Positions 1 to 9,096 of a stretch of DNA of 64,000 bases are shown here, in pieces. The position numbers and the translations under genes were made by a program. Source of the stretch: Pseudothermotoga elfii DSM 9442 = NBRC 107921 (GTDB lineage: Bacteria; Thermotogota; Thermotogae; Thermotogales; DSM-5069); NCBI RefSeq assembly GCF_000504085.1, contig NC_022792.1:1578001-1642000 (forward strand), given 5' to 3'. Each line of letters opens with the position of its first letter. Position 1 is the first letter of the stretch. The notes below the pieces were generated by a model, which was not told the origin of the DNA, ran no database searches, and saw nothing but the letters and a program-made list of their open reading frames with translations.

Positions 1-2
1 AT

Positions 3-521
3 TCAACCTTCATTTTTTTTCACCAGTTTTTCCCTTTCATGAGCACAATCAGCAGTCGAACCTTTTATTTTCTCAATCGCGTGAGGTATTACAGGAAGAA
101 TTATCGATAGATTCTCTTCAACTGCCCGGGGACTACCGGGTAAATTTATTATCAATGTTTTGCCACGAATACCAGCTATTGCTCTTGAAAGCATCCCAAA
201 AGGTGTGTGTACCATAGATTTACTTATCATAGCTATTTCTATTCCATAAATCCTTTTTTCTACAACGGAAATTGTTGCTTCTGGTGTTACATCTCTTGGA
301 GAGAGGCCTGTCCCACCAGTTGTTAGAATAAGGTCAAAGCCAGATTTGCAAAGGTTCAACAGCTCATTTTTAATGTCATCCAGTTCATCAGGTACTATTT
401 TGTAATACATGATGTTTGCATCTATCGTTTTCAGCATTTGCTGGATAATTTTTCCACTTTCATCAATTCTCTCACCCTTGGAAGCCTTATCACTGATTGT
501 TATTACCGCTGATTTGATCAC
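3..521 (-). CDS. mog: Molybdopterin adenylyltransferase (MogA/MoaB family)
   Basis: Predicted to adenylate molybdopterin before metal insertion in molybdenum or tungsten cofactor synthesis, in the cytoplasm. The protein has the family's TTGGTGLSPRDVTPEAT loop near residue 70 and a late NLPGSP motif, and at about 172 residues it has the usual length. The stop codon lies inside the window, so the gene is complete. A GTG at 530 is also in frame, but AGAGGTG at 528-534 sits six bases before the GTG at 521, so I chose 521. It overlaps the 3' end of the moeA fusion gene, so the two are probably translationally coupled. Confidence 0.88.
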   Translation of the reverse strand: MIKSAVITISDKASKGERIDESGKIIQQMLKTIDANIMYYKIVPDELDDIKNELLNLCKSGFDLILTTGGTGLSPRDVTPEATISVVEKRIYGIEIAMISKSMVHTPFGMLSRAIAGIRGKTLIINLPGSPRAVEENLSIILPVIPHAIEKIKGSTADCAHEREKLVKKNEG

Positions 522-2433
522 AATTTTCACCTCTGATTATTTTCCCCACACTTGAAAGATCATACCCCTGATAGATCAAATCACTGTTGCAAAAATTTTT
601 TGAAAGTATCAAATCCATTATTATTTGAAATCTATCATCATTGAAAAATTCTTCCAGAACCAGCAAATCATAATCTTCCCAGATCAGTGGGATAAAATCA
701 AGATCCATTATTTTTGCGGCAAAAGCAATGCCAAGTCCCACATCAGCCATGCCTTTTTTAATCTTCAGAGCAAGATTTATGTGCGTAAACTCTTCGTCTT
801 CATAGCCATTTATCTGTGATGGATCAATTCCAAGCTTTGAGAGATGGTAATCCAGAAGAATTCTCGTTCCCGCAGCTCTCTGCCTGTTGACGAACCTGAT
901 ATCTTTTCTTGTCAGATCAAACAAATTTTCAATTTTCTTTGGATTACCTTTCTGAACTATCAAACCCTGATTTCGCTTGACAAACTTCATCAGGATGTAT
1001 TGGGGAAGGTATCTCTTTAAATATGGTACATTGTACTCGCCAGAAACTGGGTCAAACAAATGTATTCCTCCTATATGGGCACAGTTTTTTGCTACAGCAG
1101 CAACTGCTCCCATACTTCCAGCATTCACGATTGACATATTCAATGAGAAATCTTTTTGTTTCAAAAGATCCGCTATTATGGAAATAAGCGGATCATGGCT
1201 TCCAACAAACAGTATATTTTTATCTATCTCTTCAAGCGACCTGTTCAACCCAACCGTGACCTTATCTCCCTCGTCAAGTAGCTCAACTCCTTTTTGAACC
1301 ACAACAGTGCCGCTCATCTTTGATAAAGCGTCCATACTTGCCGCTCCACGTTTCAACGGAACAAAAACGTATCGATCTTTGATTTTTGCCAGACTTACCC
1401 TTATAAATTCATCTTCTGATATAGAAGAAACCACTCTTCTGAGAGAAGACGCCTCCAGAAACAGGTTTTTCTCCGTTATAATTCTGTATTTCTCATTTAT
1501 CAGGGGCTTAACAATATTCTCGAGGATCACATAGCATGAGCCCGGATATCCAGGAAGACATATGACTGGTTTGTTTCTGATTATTCCAAGGATGGTAGGC
1601 TTGCCAGGTCTCACATTTAACCCGTGCACAACAACTTTTCCAAGCTGCTCTAAAGCATGGTAAGAATAATCAAAAGAGCCGGCCGAAGAACCAGCATTTA
1701 AAAAAATCAAGTCGTATGATTCTACCGCTTTTAATATAGTTTCAGATATGAGATCTAACGAATCCGGAACGACATCATTTACATTGACATCCACATCAAG
1801 TTCCTCAAGATAAGCCTTTATCATAACAGAATTTGTTTCCGGGATCGCTCCAACATCTATTTCATCTTCTGGCTGAACGACTTCCCCACCTGTTGGTATG
1901 ACAATTGCTTTCATTTTTTTAAGCACTTTCACCTCAAAAACCCCGGCTGCCAGAAGAAGTGCTACATCATAAGGTCTGAGTCTATGATATCGAGTAAAAA
2001 TCATGTCCTGTTCACATACATCCTCACCTATTAATCGGACATTATGAAAAGGTGGAATTGATTCAAATATTTGAACATGGTCTTCATCGATTACATGAAC
2101 ATTTTCTATCATTATCACACTGTCAAAAGGTATTTTCATAGGATTACCTGTGTTTATGAATTCAAACTGATTTTTTTGTAAGATTTTTGGTCTTACTTTC
2201 GAAGCACCAGCAGTATCAACGCTTCTCACGGCTATTCCATCCATAGCAGCACTATTGTAAGCTGGTACATTTCTCTTTGCATACACAGCTTCTGCAAGAA
2301 CCCTTCGGGCAGATTTCCTTGTCTGAATTATCTCTGATTCATCAAAGAAAAAACCTCTTTGCTGCAATTCTGCTTTGTATTTTTCAAGCGCATCTGACAC
2401 ATCAAGTTTTTTCAAATATATCTTTCTTTGCAA
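490..2433 (-). CDS. moeA: MoeA molybdopterin molybdenumtransferase fused to a periplasmic-binding-protein-like domain
   Basis: The first 390 or so residues are MoeA, which inserts metal into adenylated molybdopterin. They contain PAYNSAAMDGIAV, PTGGE, an AGSSAGSFDY loop and a CLPGYPGS segment. The last 230 or so residues (from GSHDPLISIIADLL) form a substrate-binding-protein-like domain without signal peptide, as in known MoeA-PBP fusions, perhaps sensing oxyanion or cofactor. I chose the TTG start at 2433 because GGAGGTG (2439-2445) lies five bases before it; the frame is open further, to 2472. It overlaps mog by about 30 bases and is divergent from the radical SAM gene. Confidence 0.88.
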   Translation of the reverse strand: MQRKIYLKKLDVSDALEKYKAELQQRGFFFDESEIIQTRKSARRVLAEAVYAKRNVPAYNSAAMDGIAVRSVDTAGASKVRPKILQKNQFEFINTGNPMKIPFDSVIMIENVHVIDEDHVQIFESIPPFHNVRLIGEDVCEQDMIFTRYHRLRPYDVALLLAAGVFEVKVLKKMKAIVIPTGGEVVQPEDEIDVGAIPETNSVMIKAYLEELDVDVNVNDVVPDSLDLISETILKAVESYDLIFLNAGSSAGSFDYSYHALEQLGKVVVHGLNVRPGKPTILGIIRNKPVICLPGYPGSCYVILENIVKPLINEKYRIITEKNLFLEASSLRRVVSSISEDEFIRVSLAKIKDRYVFVPLKRGAASMDALSKMSGTVVVQKGVELLDEGDKVTVGLNRSLEEIDKNILFVGSHDPLISIIADLLKQKDFSLNMSIVNAGSMGAVAAVAKNCAHIGGIHLFDPVSGEYNVPYLKRYLPQYILMKFVKRNQGLIVQKGNPKKIENLFDLTRKDIRFVNRQRAAGTRILLDYHLSKLGIDPSQINGYEDEEFTHINLALKIKKGMADVGLGIAFAAKIMDLDFIPLIWEDYDLLVLEEFFNDDRFQIIMDLILSKNFCNSDLIYQGYDLSSVGKIIRGENCDQISGNNNQ

Positions 2434-2475
2434 AACCGCACCTCCAATCTTTATGATAGCACTAACTGACAATTG

Positions 2476-2481
2476 TATAAT
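2476..2481 (+). promoter_or_regulatory. Putative -10 box (TATAAT) of the radical SAM gene
   Basis: A perfect TATAAT lies 17 bases before the ATG at 2499, in the short divergent gap with moeA. No convincing -35 hexamer was found. Confidence 0.4.
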
Positions 2482-2498
2482 TTCTCTGAGGAAACATC

Positions 2499-3374
2499 AT
2501 GAGACCTATTTATGAGAAAATCAAGCGAAGAGCTGACATTTTGAAAAGAAGAATGAAAAAATGCAATCTTTGTCCGAGAAAATGTGGTGTAAACAGATTA
2601 AACAACGAAATTGGCGCCTGTAAAACAGGTTATGGGGTTTTTGTTTCAAGCTATGGTCCACATTTTGGCGAAGAAAGTTTTTTGGTGGGTAACGGTGGCT
2701 CCGGAACGATCTTTTTCAGTGGTTGCAACATAACATGCGTTTATTGCCAGAATTGGCAAATAAGTCAGTCCGTCAAAGAAAAGAAAATTTCTGTAGAAAA
2801 ACTGGCAAACATAATGATAGAACTCCAGAAAATGAATTGCCACAACGTGAACCTTGTTAGTCCAACCCACCAGATAGCCTTCATTGTTGAAGCCGTTTCA
2901 ATTGCTGTCGAAAAAGGACTCAAAATTCCTATTGTCTATAACTGTAGTGGTTATGAATCTTTATACACACTTGAATTACTCGAAGGATTAATTGACATAT
3001 ACATGCCAGATTTCAAATACGGGGAAGATTCAATAGCTCTGAAATACTCCGGTATAAAAAATTATGTGGCTCACACCTTTTCTGCATTAAAAGAAATGCA
3101 CAGGCAGGTAGGTGCTTTGAAAATAGAAAACAATTTAGCTGTGCGAGGCGTTTTTGTAAGGCATCTCGTTTTACCGGAAAGATTAACTGCCCTAGAAAAA
3201 ATTTTTCAACTTATATCTTCAATTTCCAGAGATATACCCGTGAATATTATGAGCCAGTATTATCCAGCTTACAAAGCTCATCATTATCCAGAGCTTTCAA
3301 GAAAAATTCACGTTGAAGAATACAACGAAGTTTTTCAAATGGCTAAGGATTTTGGGTTAAAAATAATCGCTTAG
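2499..3374 (+). CDS. Radical SAM protein, PflX/PflA-like (COG1313 type)
   Basis: A 291-residue cytoplasmic radical SAM protein related to pyruvate-formate-lyase-activating enzymes. The SAM-cluster motif is C76-x3-C80-x2-C83 (GCNITCVYC). An N-terminal Cys group (C22, C25, C29, C41) precedes it, as in COG1313 proteins, and could hold a zinc or a second iron-sulfur site. The family activates or modifies a partner protein, but the partner is not known here and no glycyl-radical enzyme lies nearby. An SD of GAGG type precedes the ATG. It stands alone between the divergent moeA gene and the superoxide reductase operon. Confidence 0.8.
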   Translation: MRPIYEKIKRRADILKRRMKKCNLCPRKCGVNRLNNEIGACKTGYGVFVSSYGPHFGEESFLVGNGGSGTIFFSGCNITCVYCQNWQISQSVKEKKISVEKLANIMIELQKMNCHNVNLVSPTHQIAFIVEAVSIAVEKGLKIPIVYNCSGYESLYTLELLEGLIDIYMPDFKYGEDSIALKYSGIKNYVAHTFSALKEMHRQVGALKIENNLAVRGVFVRHLVLPERLTALEKIFQLISSISRDIPVNIMSQYYPAYKAHHYPELSRKIHVEEYNEVFQMAKDFGLKIIA

Positions 3375-3439
3375 CAAAGTAATACCCCGAAAAACTGCCT
3401 GGTTATAAATTATCTAAATAAATGAAATGCTTTTATTTC

Positions 3440-3458
3440 TTAACACCTATGGTGTTAA
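3440..3458. promoter_or_regulatory. Palindromic operator candidate upstream of superoxide reductase
   Basis: TTAACACC TAT GGTGTTAA is a perfect inverted repeat with 8-base arms and a 3-base spacer. It overlaps the probable promoter (TAAAAT at 3456-3461) and ends 24 bases before the start codon. Binding of a redox or peroxide repressor is inferred from gene function only. Confidence 0.5.
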
Positions 3459-3482
3459 AATATATTCAGAGGAGGTGTAATT

Positions 3483-3875
3483 ATGAGTCTATCAGAACGA
3501 ATACAGAGTGCTGACTGGAAGGCAGAAAAACATGTACCTGTAATCGATTGCCCAGACAGTGTTAAAGCAGATGAGCTTTTCGAAGTAAAAGTCTCAATTG
3601 GTAAAGAGATCGCTCATCCAAACACAACAGAACACCACATCAAATGGATCAAAGTTTTCTTTCATCCAGATGGTGAGAAATTCACTTATGATGTTGCTAC
3701 ATTTGAATTCAATGCTCACGGTGAAGCTGTAGCTGGTCCTAACCAGGGATCAGTGTGGACTCACCATGCGGGAAATTTCTGGATGAAAATCAAAAAGTCT
3801 GGAACAATGTATGCCCTTGCTTATTGCAACATTCACGGCCTTTGGGAAAGCAGTAAAAAGATAACTGTAGCATGA
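3483..3875 (+). CDS. Superoxide reductase, neelaredoxin type (class II)
   Basis: Reduces superoxide to hydrogen peroxide without making oxygen, which suits an anaerobe. The catalytic iron ligands are visible: H17 in EKHVP, H45 and H51 in HPNTTEHH, C115 and H118 in CNIHGLW. K16 lies next to the first histidine. There is no N-terminal desulforedoxin domain, so this is the one-centre form, and 130 residues is the expected length. A strong SD (GAGGAGGTG) precedes the ATG. It is followed after 39 bases by a flavodiiron protein, making an oxygen and superoxide defence operon. Confidence 0.95.
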   Translation: MSLSERIQSADWKAEKHVPVIDCPDSVKADELFEVKVSIGKEIAHPNTTEHHIKWIKVFFHPDGEKFTYDVATFEFNAHGEAVAGPNQGSVWTHHAGNFWMKIKKSGTMYALAYCNIHGLWESSKKITVA

Positions 3876-3876
3876 G

Positions 3877-3894
3877 TGCCGGCATTTGCCGGCA
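3877..3894 (+). terminator. Hairpin between superoxide reductase and flavodiiron genes
   Basis: TGCCGGC-ATTT-GCCGGCA forms a 7-bp GC-rich stem directly after the superoxide reductase stop codon. It lacks a T run, so it is more likely a partial terminator or an mRNA-stabilising 3' hairpin that sets the ratio of the two genes. Confidence 0.5.
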
Positions 3895-3914
3895 TTCTGT
3901 AAGGGGGTACACAT

Positions 3915-5117
3915 ATGAGAGCTGTTGAGATAAAACCCGATGTTTACTGGGTAGGCGTTAATGACAGATTCACACATCTTTTTGAAGGTTTCTGGCCTAT
4001 AGGAGAAGAAGGTATATCTTACAACGCGTATCTGCTGAAAGATGAAAAGAATGTTTTGATAGATCTTGCAAAATCTATAAAAACTGATGAATTCTTTGAG
4101 CAAATCGAAGAAATAATTCCAGTATCAAAAATAAATTATGTGGTCATAAATCATATGGAACCAGACCATACAGGTATCTTAACAGTTTTAAAAAAAATAG
4201 CGCCAAACGTGGAGATTCTTATAAGCGAAAAAGGCGCAAATCTTTTGAAGGCTTTTTACCATATAGACAACAAGGTGAGGATTGTCAAAGATCAGCAGGA
4301 GATAAATATAGGGAAAAAAACTTTGAGATTCTATTACACACCTTATGTTCACTGGCCGGAAACAATGATGACTTATGAGATAAACCATAAAATCCTGTTT
4401 TCCTGCGATGGATTTGGAGGGTATGGAGTTCTGAGAGGAACCATATTCGATGATGAATGCAGTGAAAAAGATTTTTACCTTAAAGAGATGCTGAGATACT
4501 ATACCAATATAGTTGCAACATTTTCTCGTCCTGTGCTTAAAGCCATAGAAAAACTAAAATCAGTTCCCATAGAGGTCATCGCACCTTCTCATGGTTTGAT
4601 CTGGCGCAAGCAACCAGATCTGGTCGTAAATTTGTACAAAAAGTGGGCCGAATACGCCTCTCAGCCATCTGAAAAGGGCGTAACATTGCTTTATGGATCT
4701 ATGTATGGAAATACAGAAAGATTCATGAGCAGTGTTCTAAAAGGACTTTCGCAAACAGGAATACCTGTTGAAGTTTTCAATGTTGCTGAAACACATGTGA
4801 GTTATATACTGGCCTCTTTGTGGAAATATAGAGGTGTGATTATTGGAGCTCCGACATACGAAGGATCTCTCTTTCCACCAATGGCAGAGACACTTGAAGT
4901 GTCATCTATCAAGCATGTTCAATTCAAGACAGCCGCGATATTTGGTAGTTATGGCTGGAGTGGAGGTGCCTCAAAGCGCGCTAAGGAAATAGCAGAAGCT
5001 TTGAAATGGCAGATAGTTGATGTTTATGATTTTAATGGTGGACCAACCGAGGAAGATTTAAAGAGGGCAGAAAAACTCGGCTTTGATTTTGCACAGAAGA
5101 TTTTAAACCAGCCATGA
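3915..5117 (+). CDS. Flavodiiron protein (FprA family oxygen/NO reductase)
   Basis: Cytoplasmic four-electron oxygen reductase (or NO reductase). The N-terminal metallo-beta-lactamase-like half has the diiron motif H80-x-E82-x-D84-H85 (NHMEPDHTG). The C-terminal half from about residue 250 is a flavodoxin domain with the FMN loop YGSMYGNTERF and a later FGSYGWSGG segment. The 400-residue length is normal, with no rubredoxin extension. It is in one operon with superoxide reductase and overlaps rnhC by four bases (ATGA). Confidence 0.95.
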   Translation: MRAVEIKPDVYWVGVNDRFTHLFEGFWPIGEEGISYNAYLLKDEKNVLIDLAKSIKTDEFFEQIEEIIPVSKINYVVINHMEPDHTGILTVLKKIAPNVEILISEKGANLLKAFYHIDNKVRIVKDQQEINIGKKTLRFYYTPYVHWPETMMTYEINHKILFSCDGFGGYGVLRGTIFDDECSEKDFYLKEMLRYYTNIVATFSRPVLKAIEKLKSVPIEVIAPSHGLIWRKQPDLVVNLYKKWAEYASQPSEKGVTLLYGSMYGNTERFMSSVLKGLSQTGIPVEVFNVAETHVSYILASLWKYRGVIIGAPTYEGSLFPPMAETLEVSSIKHVQFKTAAIFGSYGWSGGASKRAKEIAEALKWQIVDVYDFNGGPTEEDLKRAEKLGFDFAQKILNQP

Positions 5118-6031
5118 TAGATGACCTAAAAAACAAATTGTTAAAAGCAAATCTGAGAATTGTATCCCAAAAAGAGATTCAGTATGGTATCCAGTTTTTG
5201 ATAGAAAATTGCGGATACCTGAGAATATATTTCAGAAAAAACAAAAGTACAACTGTCGATCTATCTCAAATAAAACCATCGTGTCTTGAGAAAATTAAAC
5301 ATGCATTGGGGGAAGAAAAACCGACATTCGAAACTCTTTTTTGCAAAGACTCAGATCTTTCTATACAGAAGCGCATTCTGGAAAACCTTCCCGCCGATCC
5401 CAAAAATATTTTACCGGCAATAGGATCTGATGAAGTGGGGAAGGGCGATGTTTTTGGTCCTGTTGTGGTTACAGCTGTGTACATTGGTTGCAAAGAGTAT
5501 GTAGCTTTGAAAGATGTGGATATAAAAGATAGTAAATCTATTAACGATCGCAAAATTTTAGAGATTTCGAAAAAAATAAAAAATATCTGCCCTCATGCGA
5601 TTGTTGTCTTTGAGCCTGAAAGATTGAATGAAAAAAAGATAAATATGAACAGATTACTGGAACAAATGCACATAGATGCAATTTCACGAGTTTTAGAAAA
5701 AAGATCATCACTTATAGCTGTATACGACGATTTCGGAGCAAAAAAAGACAGAATGAGGTCAGTTGAACAATTAACCCTGATAGGATTCAAAAATGGTGAA
5801 AGAAACCTTGCTGTAGCTGCAGCATCAATTGTATCGAGGGCAGAATTTTTAAATTGGATAGAAACTCGTTCCAAGTTTTATGAAATGGAGATACCACTTG
5901 GAGCAAGTAATAAAACTATAGAGTTCATCCGCCAGTTTATCAAAAAATATGGCCTGGAAGAACTGAAAAAAATTGCAAAATTGTGTTTTTCAAATGTTAG
6001 AAAGTTTCTTACTTTGGAACAAAATTCATGA
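5114..6031 (+). CDS. rnhC: Ribonuclease HIII
   Basis: Cleaves the RNA strand of RNA/DNA hybrids. The N-terminal 100 or so residues match the TBP-like substrate-binding domain of RNase HIII. The catalytic domain starts with IGSDEVGKGD (Asp, Glu) and carries a further Asp in VYDDFGAKKDR. Its start overlaps the flavodiiron stop. Its 3' end overlaps the convergent peptidase gene by 23 bases, leaving no room for an intergenic terminator. Confidence 0.93.
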   Translation: MIDDLKNKLLKANLRIVSQKEIQYGIQFLIENCGYLRIYFRKNKSTTVDLSQIKPSCLEKIKHALGEEKPTFETLFCKDSDLSIQKRILENLPADPKNILPAIGSDEVGKGDVFGPVVVTAVYIGCKEYVALKDVDIKDSKSINDRKILEISKKIKNICPHAIVVFEPERLNEKKINMNRLLEQMHIDAISRVLEKRSSLIAVYDDFGAKKDRMRSVEQLTLIGFKNGERNLAVAAASIVSRAEFLNWIETRSKFYEMEIPLGASNKTIEFIRQFIKKYGLEELKKIAKLCFSNVRKFLTLEQNS

Positions 6032-7031
6032 GTTCTTCATCAACGACAACGCCATTTTTCACAACAACGGCATCATCAAGAATTATGGTCGAATTAAGAC
6101 AAACCCCATCGCAATGTGACGGAGCTTGATCTTCCATTTTTATATCTGGAATCATATCCTCCCCTATGTATCCGATCCCCCATTCACTGCACCCCCATAC
6201 TCTTTCATCCTCAAGCACATTGCCCGTGAGTTTGGCTCCTGGATTGAAACCAAGCGATATATGAGCTAGTCTGAACATACCTCGATGTTTAAATGATTCA
6301 AGCCATTTTTTAAAAATAATGCTTTCTGTTCCTCCTGAAATTCTTTTTATTTCGCCATTTTCAATAGTGAGCTCCACAGGCTCCCTAAGTATGCCAGCAG
6401 GAGGAACAAGAGATCCATCAAAAACTATTTTACCGTTTATGGATTCAAACACAGGTGACCAGCTAATTTGCCCAGGAAGCATATAAATCCCCGGTAGATT
6501 TGCTTCTCCTGAATCGCATATAACGGGTCTATGTGGATGATTTTCGAAATTTATATCTGTGCCAGCGGCGGTTGTGATTCGAACCTTTCTGGCTTTCGAG
6601 ATTCTCTCTGTTACCTTTTTGAGAAATTCTCTCAATTTTCTCAGATCGAGATCCAGTGTTCTCTGCATCATTTCCGAATTCATACCAACCAGGCACATAT
6701 ATCTAAGATTTTTATTTTTCATGGCCTGTTCATAAACTGTGGAATACAGGAGCCATCTTTCATTAAATTCAATCCATACGTCGCAATGTTCCAGAGCGGC
6801 ACTCAGTGTTCTTAAAGGAAGCTGCGGATCAGCTGCTTTTCCAACACCATCTGGAGCAGGCACGCATATAAGAACAGGTTTCGCACCCATTTCAACAGCT
6901 GCTGCCGCTGTAATCTGAACCACTTGCAAATCTGAAAGTGTGTCATAAGTCAAAACAACTTCTTCGCCTTCTTTGATTTCAAATACATCGTTAATGAGTT
7001 TTTTTGCAGGGCGAATCAATTCAAATCGCAC
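6009..7031 (-). CDS. M29-like aminopeptidase (AmpS/aminopeptidase T-related)
   Basis: A 340-residue protein of the COG2309 group, which includes M29 metallo-aminopeptidases and the related dihydroxypyridine dioxygenase NicX. Visible family features are GEANLPG near residue 170, NGKIVFDGS, NPGAKLTGNVLEDE and the metal-binding type pair H306-x-D308. It is the last gene of the first peptide-transporter operon and overlaps the DUF917 gene by 11 bases. Trimming imported oligopeptides in the cytoplasm is the simplest role, although this subgroup is shorter than classical M29 enzymes and the exact substrate is uncertain. Confidence 0.72.
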   Translation of the reverse strand: MRFELIRPAKKLINDVFEIKEGEEVVLTYDTLSDLQVVQITAAAAVEMGAKPVLICVPAPDGVGKAADPQLPLRTLSAALEHCDVWIEFNERWLLYSTVYEQAMKNKNLRYMCLVGMNSEMMQRTLDLDLRKLREFLKKVTERISKARKVRITTAAGTDINFENHPHRPVICDSGEANLPGIYMLPGQISWSPVFESINGKIVFDGSLVPPAGILREPVELTIENGEIKRISGGTESIIFKKWLESFKHRGMFRLAHISLGFNPGAKLTGNVLEDERVWGCSEWGIGYIGEDMIPDIKMEDQAPSHCDGVCLNSTIILDDAVVVKNGVVVDEELMNFVPK

Positions 7032-8124
7032 TTTTTATTCTCCTCTCAACAGGAATAAAATCTATATCAAAGCCGAAATGTCTTGGCCCAAGTATCTCAA
7101 TAGCCCTTGGACTGCGCCATACTGGCTCTGAGGGAATACCAATAACGCTGACTTTGTCTTTTCTTTTCAGGTGTGGATTCAGTACAGGAGAAGCATCTTC
7201 GGAGTGGACAAGTATTATCAGATCCGGGCTGGTGACATATGGAATGTCGTCAATCCATGAGATCAGATTTTCATTTTTAAACCATATTTTCATAATTCTC
7301 CCTTTATATTTTTCCACACCTTCTATGTACATATCTCCTACTGTAAAACCATCTTCGTCTCGCCAGTTTGCATCTTTCAGGGCAACACCTTTGAATAGCA
7401 CGTACCCACCGGCAGATTTTGCAACCGCTGCAACGGGATCTTCTCCTTTAATCAGAGCTGCCTCGCGAACTTTCGCTATTTTCCATGCTTTTGACAGAGT
7501 GTTTGCTACGATCGACTTTTTCAAGATTTTAGCATCGAGCGGATGAGATGTCACACCTATTCTATTTTCACTTGCCACAGCCACAGATCTGATAATCTCT
7601 TCGGCTTGTTCATCACATGAAATTTCCGGGACTATTATTTTATCCCCAAATTCATTACACAATGAAAATGGAGTCATAGGGATATCATATAAAAAGAAAG
7701 TTGTGTGCTGAACCTCGGGGACTGCACGACCCACGGGATCTGCATTCACAACAGGAATGTTTTTCATAGCAGCCACCTGGAAAGCCACCGCCGTATTTCC
7801 TCCGCCAAGTTCTGTTGGAAAAACACCTGAAATTTTTTTGCCCATGAACTCTTCGAGTATGTTCAAAGATTCCAACACAGGAGACGTAATTTTCCTCGAA
7901 ATTTTCTTTTTTTCTATCATGTCTCTCGGGGAAACTGACCCAACAAAATATGGGCATGCCACCAAATCGCCTTCGTTTAACTCTTCCAAGGAGATCATAT
8001 TAACTTCTGCATTCACTTCTTCAACCATTTTCACACCCTCTTGCAGATCACCGCCGCCGCCAGTACCAAGCAAAGCACATCCAAACAAAATTTGTTTAAT
8101 ATCATCTAAATTAAGTCTAATCAC
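7021..8124 (-). CDS. DUF917 family protein (S-methyl-thiohydantoin desulfurase-like domain)
   Basis: A 367-residue protein that matches the DUF917 (COG3535) pattern: N-terminal glycine-rich turn GTGGGG at residues 20-25, ELGGGNTAVAF, and a C-terminal region rich in beta strands. DUF917 genes often accompany hydantoinase/oxoprolinase-type or peptide-uptake genes. Here it lies between oppF and the M29-like peptidase, so processing of an imported cyclic or modified peptide is a reasonable inference. The enzymatic activity is not established by the sequence. Confidence 0.7.
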   Translation of the reverse strand: MIRLNLDDIKQILFGCALLGTGGGGDLQEGVKMVEEVNAEVNMISLEELNEGDLVACPYFVGSVSPRDMIEKKKISRKITSPVLESLNILEEFMGKKISGVFPTELGGGNTAVAFQVAAMKNIPVVNADPVGRAVPEVQHTTFFLYDIPMTPFSLCNEFGDKIIVPEISCDEQAEEIIRSVAVASENRIGVTSHPLDAKILKKSIVANTLSKAWKIAKVREAALIKGEDPVAAVAKSAGGYVLFKGVALKDANWRDEDGFTVGDMYIEGVEKYKGRIMKIWFKNENLISWIDDIPYVTSPDLIILVHSEDASPVLNPHLKRKDKVSVIGIPSEPVWRSPRAIEILGPRHFGFDIDFIPVERRIKSAI

Positions 8125-8139
8125 ATCCTGTGCCCCCTT

Positions 8140-9096
8140 TCAGCTTTTCCAACAGGCAGAAAATCTATTGTCTTTCACCTGCTTCAAACTCATATCGTGC
8201 TTCGAACAAATATTTTCTGCAATCGGACATCGCGTGCGAAATAAACAGCCAGACAATAACTCAACAGGATCAGATGGTTCTCCCTGAACTCTTGGCCTGA
8301 ACAAAGGAATATTTGGATCTGGAACAAATATCGAGGAAATCAAAATTTCAGTGTACGGGTGAAGTGGATTATCTATCACTTCTTCAGTTGGACCCAGCTC
8401 CATAACCTTTCCGAGATACATCACCATTGTTCTGTGGCTGATACTCCTGACCACAGAAATATCATGGCTAACAAATAGATACGTTAAATCAAACTCATTT
8501 TGCAACTGCATCAAAAGATCTATCACCTGAGCTTGAACAGACACATCTAAGGATGCGGTAGGTTCATCCAAGATGAGAGCTCCGGGCTTTATCGACAGCG
8601 CACGGGCTATAGCAACGCGCTGGCACTGACCTCCACTCAGCTCTCCTGGATACTTGTACATATGTTTTTCATTCAACCCTACACGCTCCAGTAGCTCGAG
8701 AACCATACCTTTTCTGTCAATACTGGAGAATCTGGTATGAACCATTAAAGGCTCACTCACTATTTCGAGAACCTTCATCCTTGGATTTAATGACGTCACA
8801 GGGTCTTGAAAGACCATCTGAATTTTTCTTGAAACCTTCTGTCTGTACTGTTCACCTTTCAAACCGTTTACTTTTACGCCATCAAGGTATATTTCACCGC
8901 TCGTTGGCTGAACCAAACCATTAATGCAGCGAACTAATGTACTTTTTCCACTTCCTGATTCTCCTACTATTGCCAGTGTTTCACCAATTTTCGTGGAAAA
9001 ACTTATTCCATCAACAGCTCTCAAAATTTTCTTTCTTCCCCAGATGCCACTGGATCTGACCAAAAAATACTTTCTCAGATTAACTACCTCAATCAT
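8140..9096 (-). CDS. Oligopeptide ABC transporter ATPase (OppF/DppF type)
   Basis: One of two ATPases energising peptide import. Walker A GESGSGKST lies at residues 45-53, the signature is LSGGQCQRVAIA and Walker B is LILDEPTASLD. The C-terminal Cys-rich tail (SGCLFRTRCPIAENIC) is the Opp/Dpp extension that can bind an iron-sulfur cluster in some homologues. An upstream in-frame codon at 9153 exists, but the ATG at 9096 is preceded by GGTGGTG and starts 8 bases before the oppD stop, so I use 9096. Confidence 0.9.
   Translation of the reverse strand: MIEVVNLRKYFLVRSSGIWGRKKILRAVDGISFSTKIGETLAIVGESGSGKSTLVRCINGLVQPTSGEIYLDGVKVNGLKGEQYRQKVSRKIQMVFQDPVTSLNPRMKVLEIVSEPLMVHTRFSSIDRKGMVLELLERVGLNEKHMYKYPGELSGGQCQRVAIARALSIKPGALILDEPTASLDVSVQAQVIDLLMQLQNEFDLTYLFVSHDISVVRSISHRTMVMYLGKVMELGPTEEVIDNPLHPYTEILISSIFVPDPNIPLFRPRVQGEPSDPVELLSGCLFRTRCPIAENICSKHDMSLKQVKDNRFSACWKS

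Noticed and set aside
7685-7957. 90-codon minus-strand frame inside the DUF917 gene
   Set aside because: Shadow frame with no SD and no protein-like pattern, fully inside a convincing gene.
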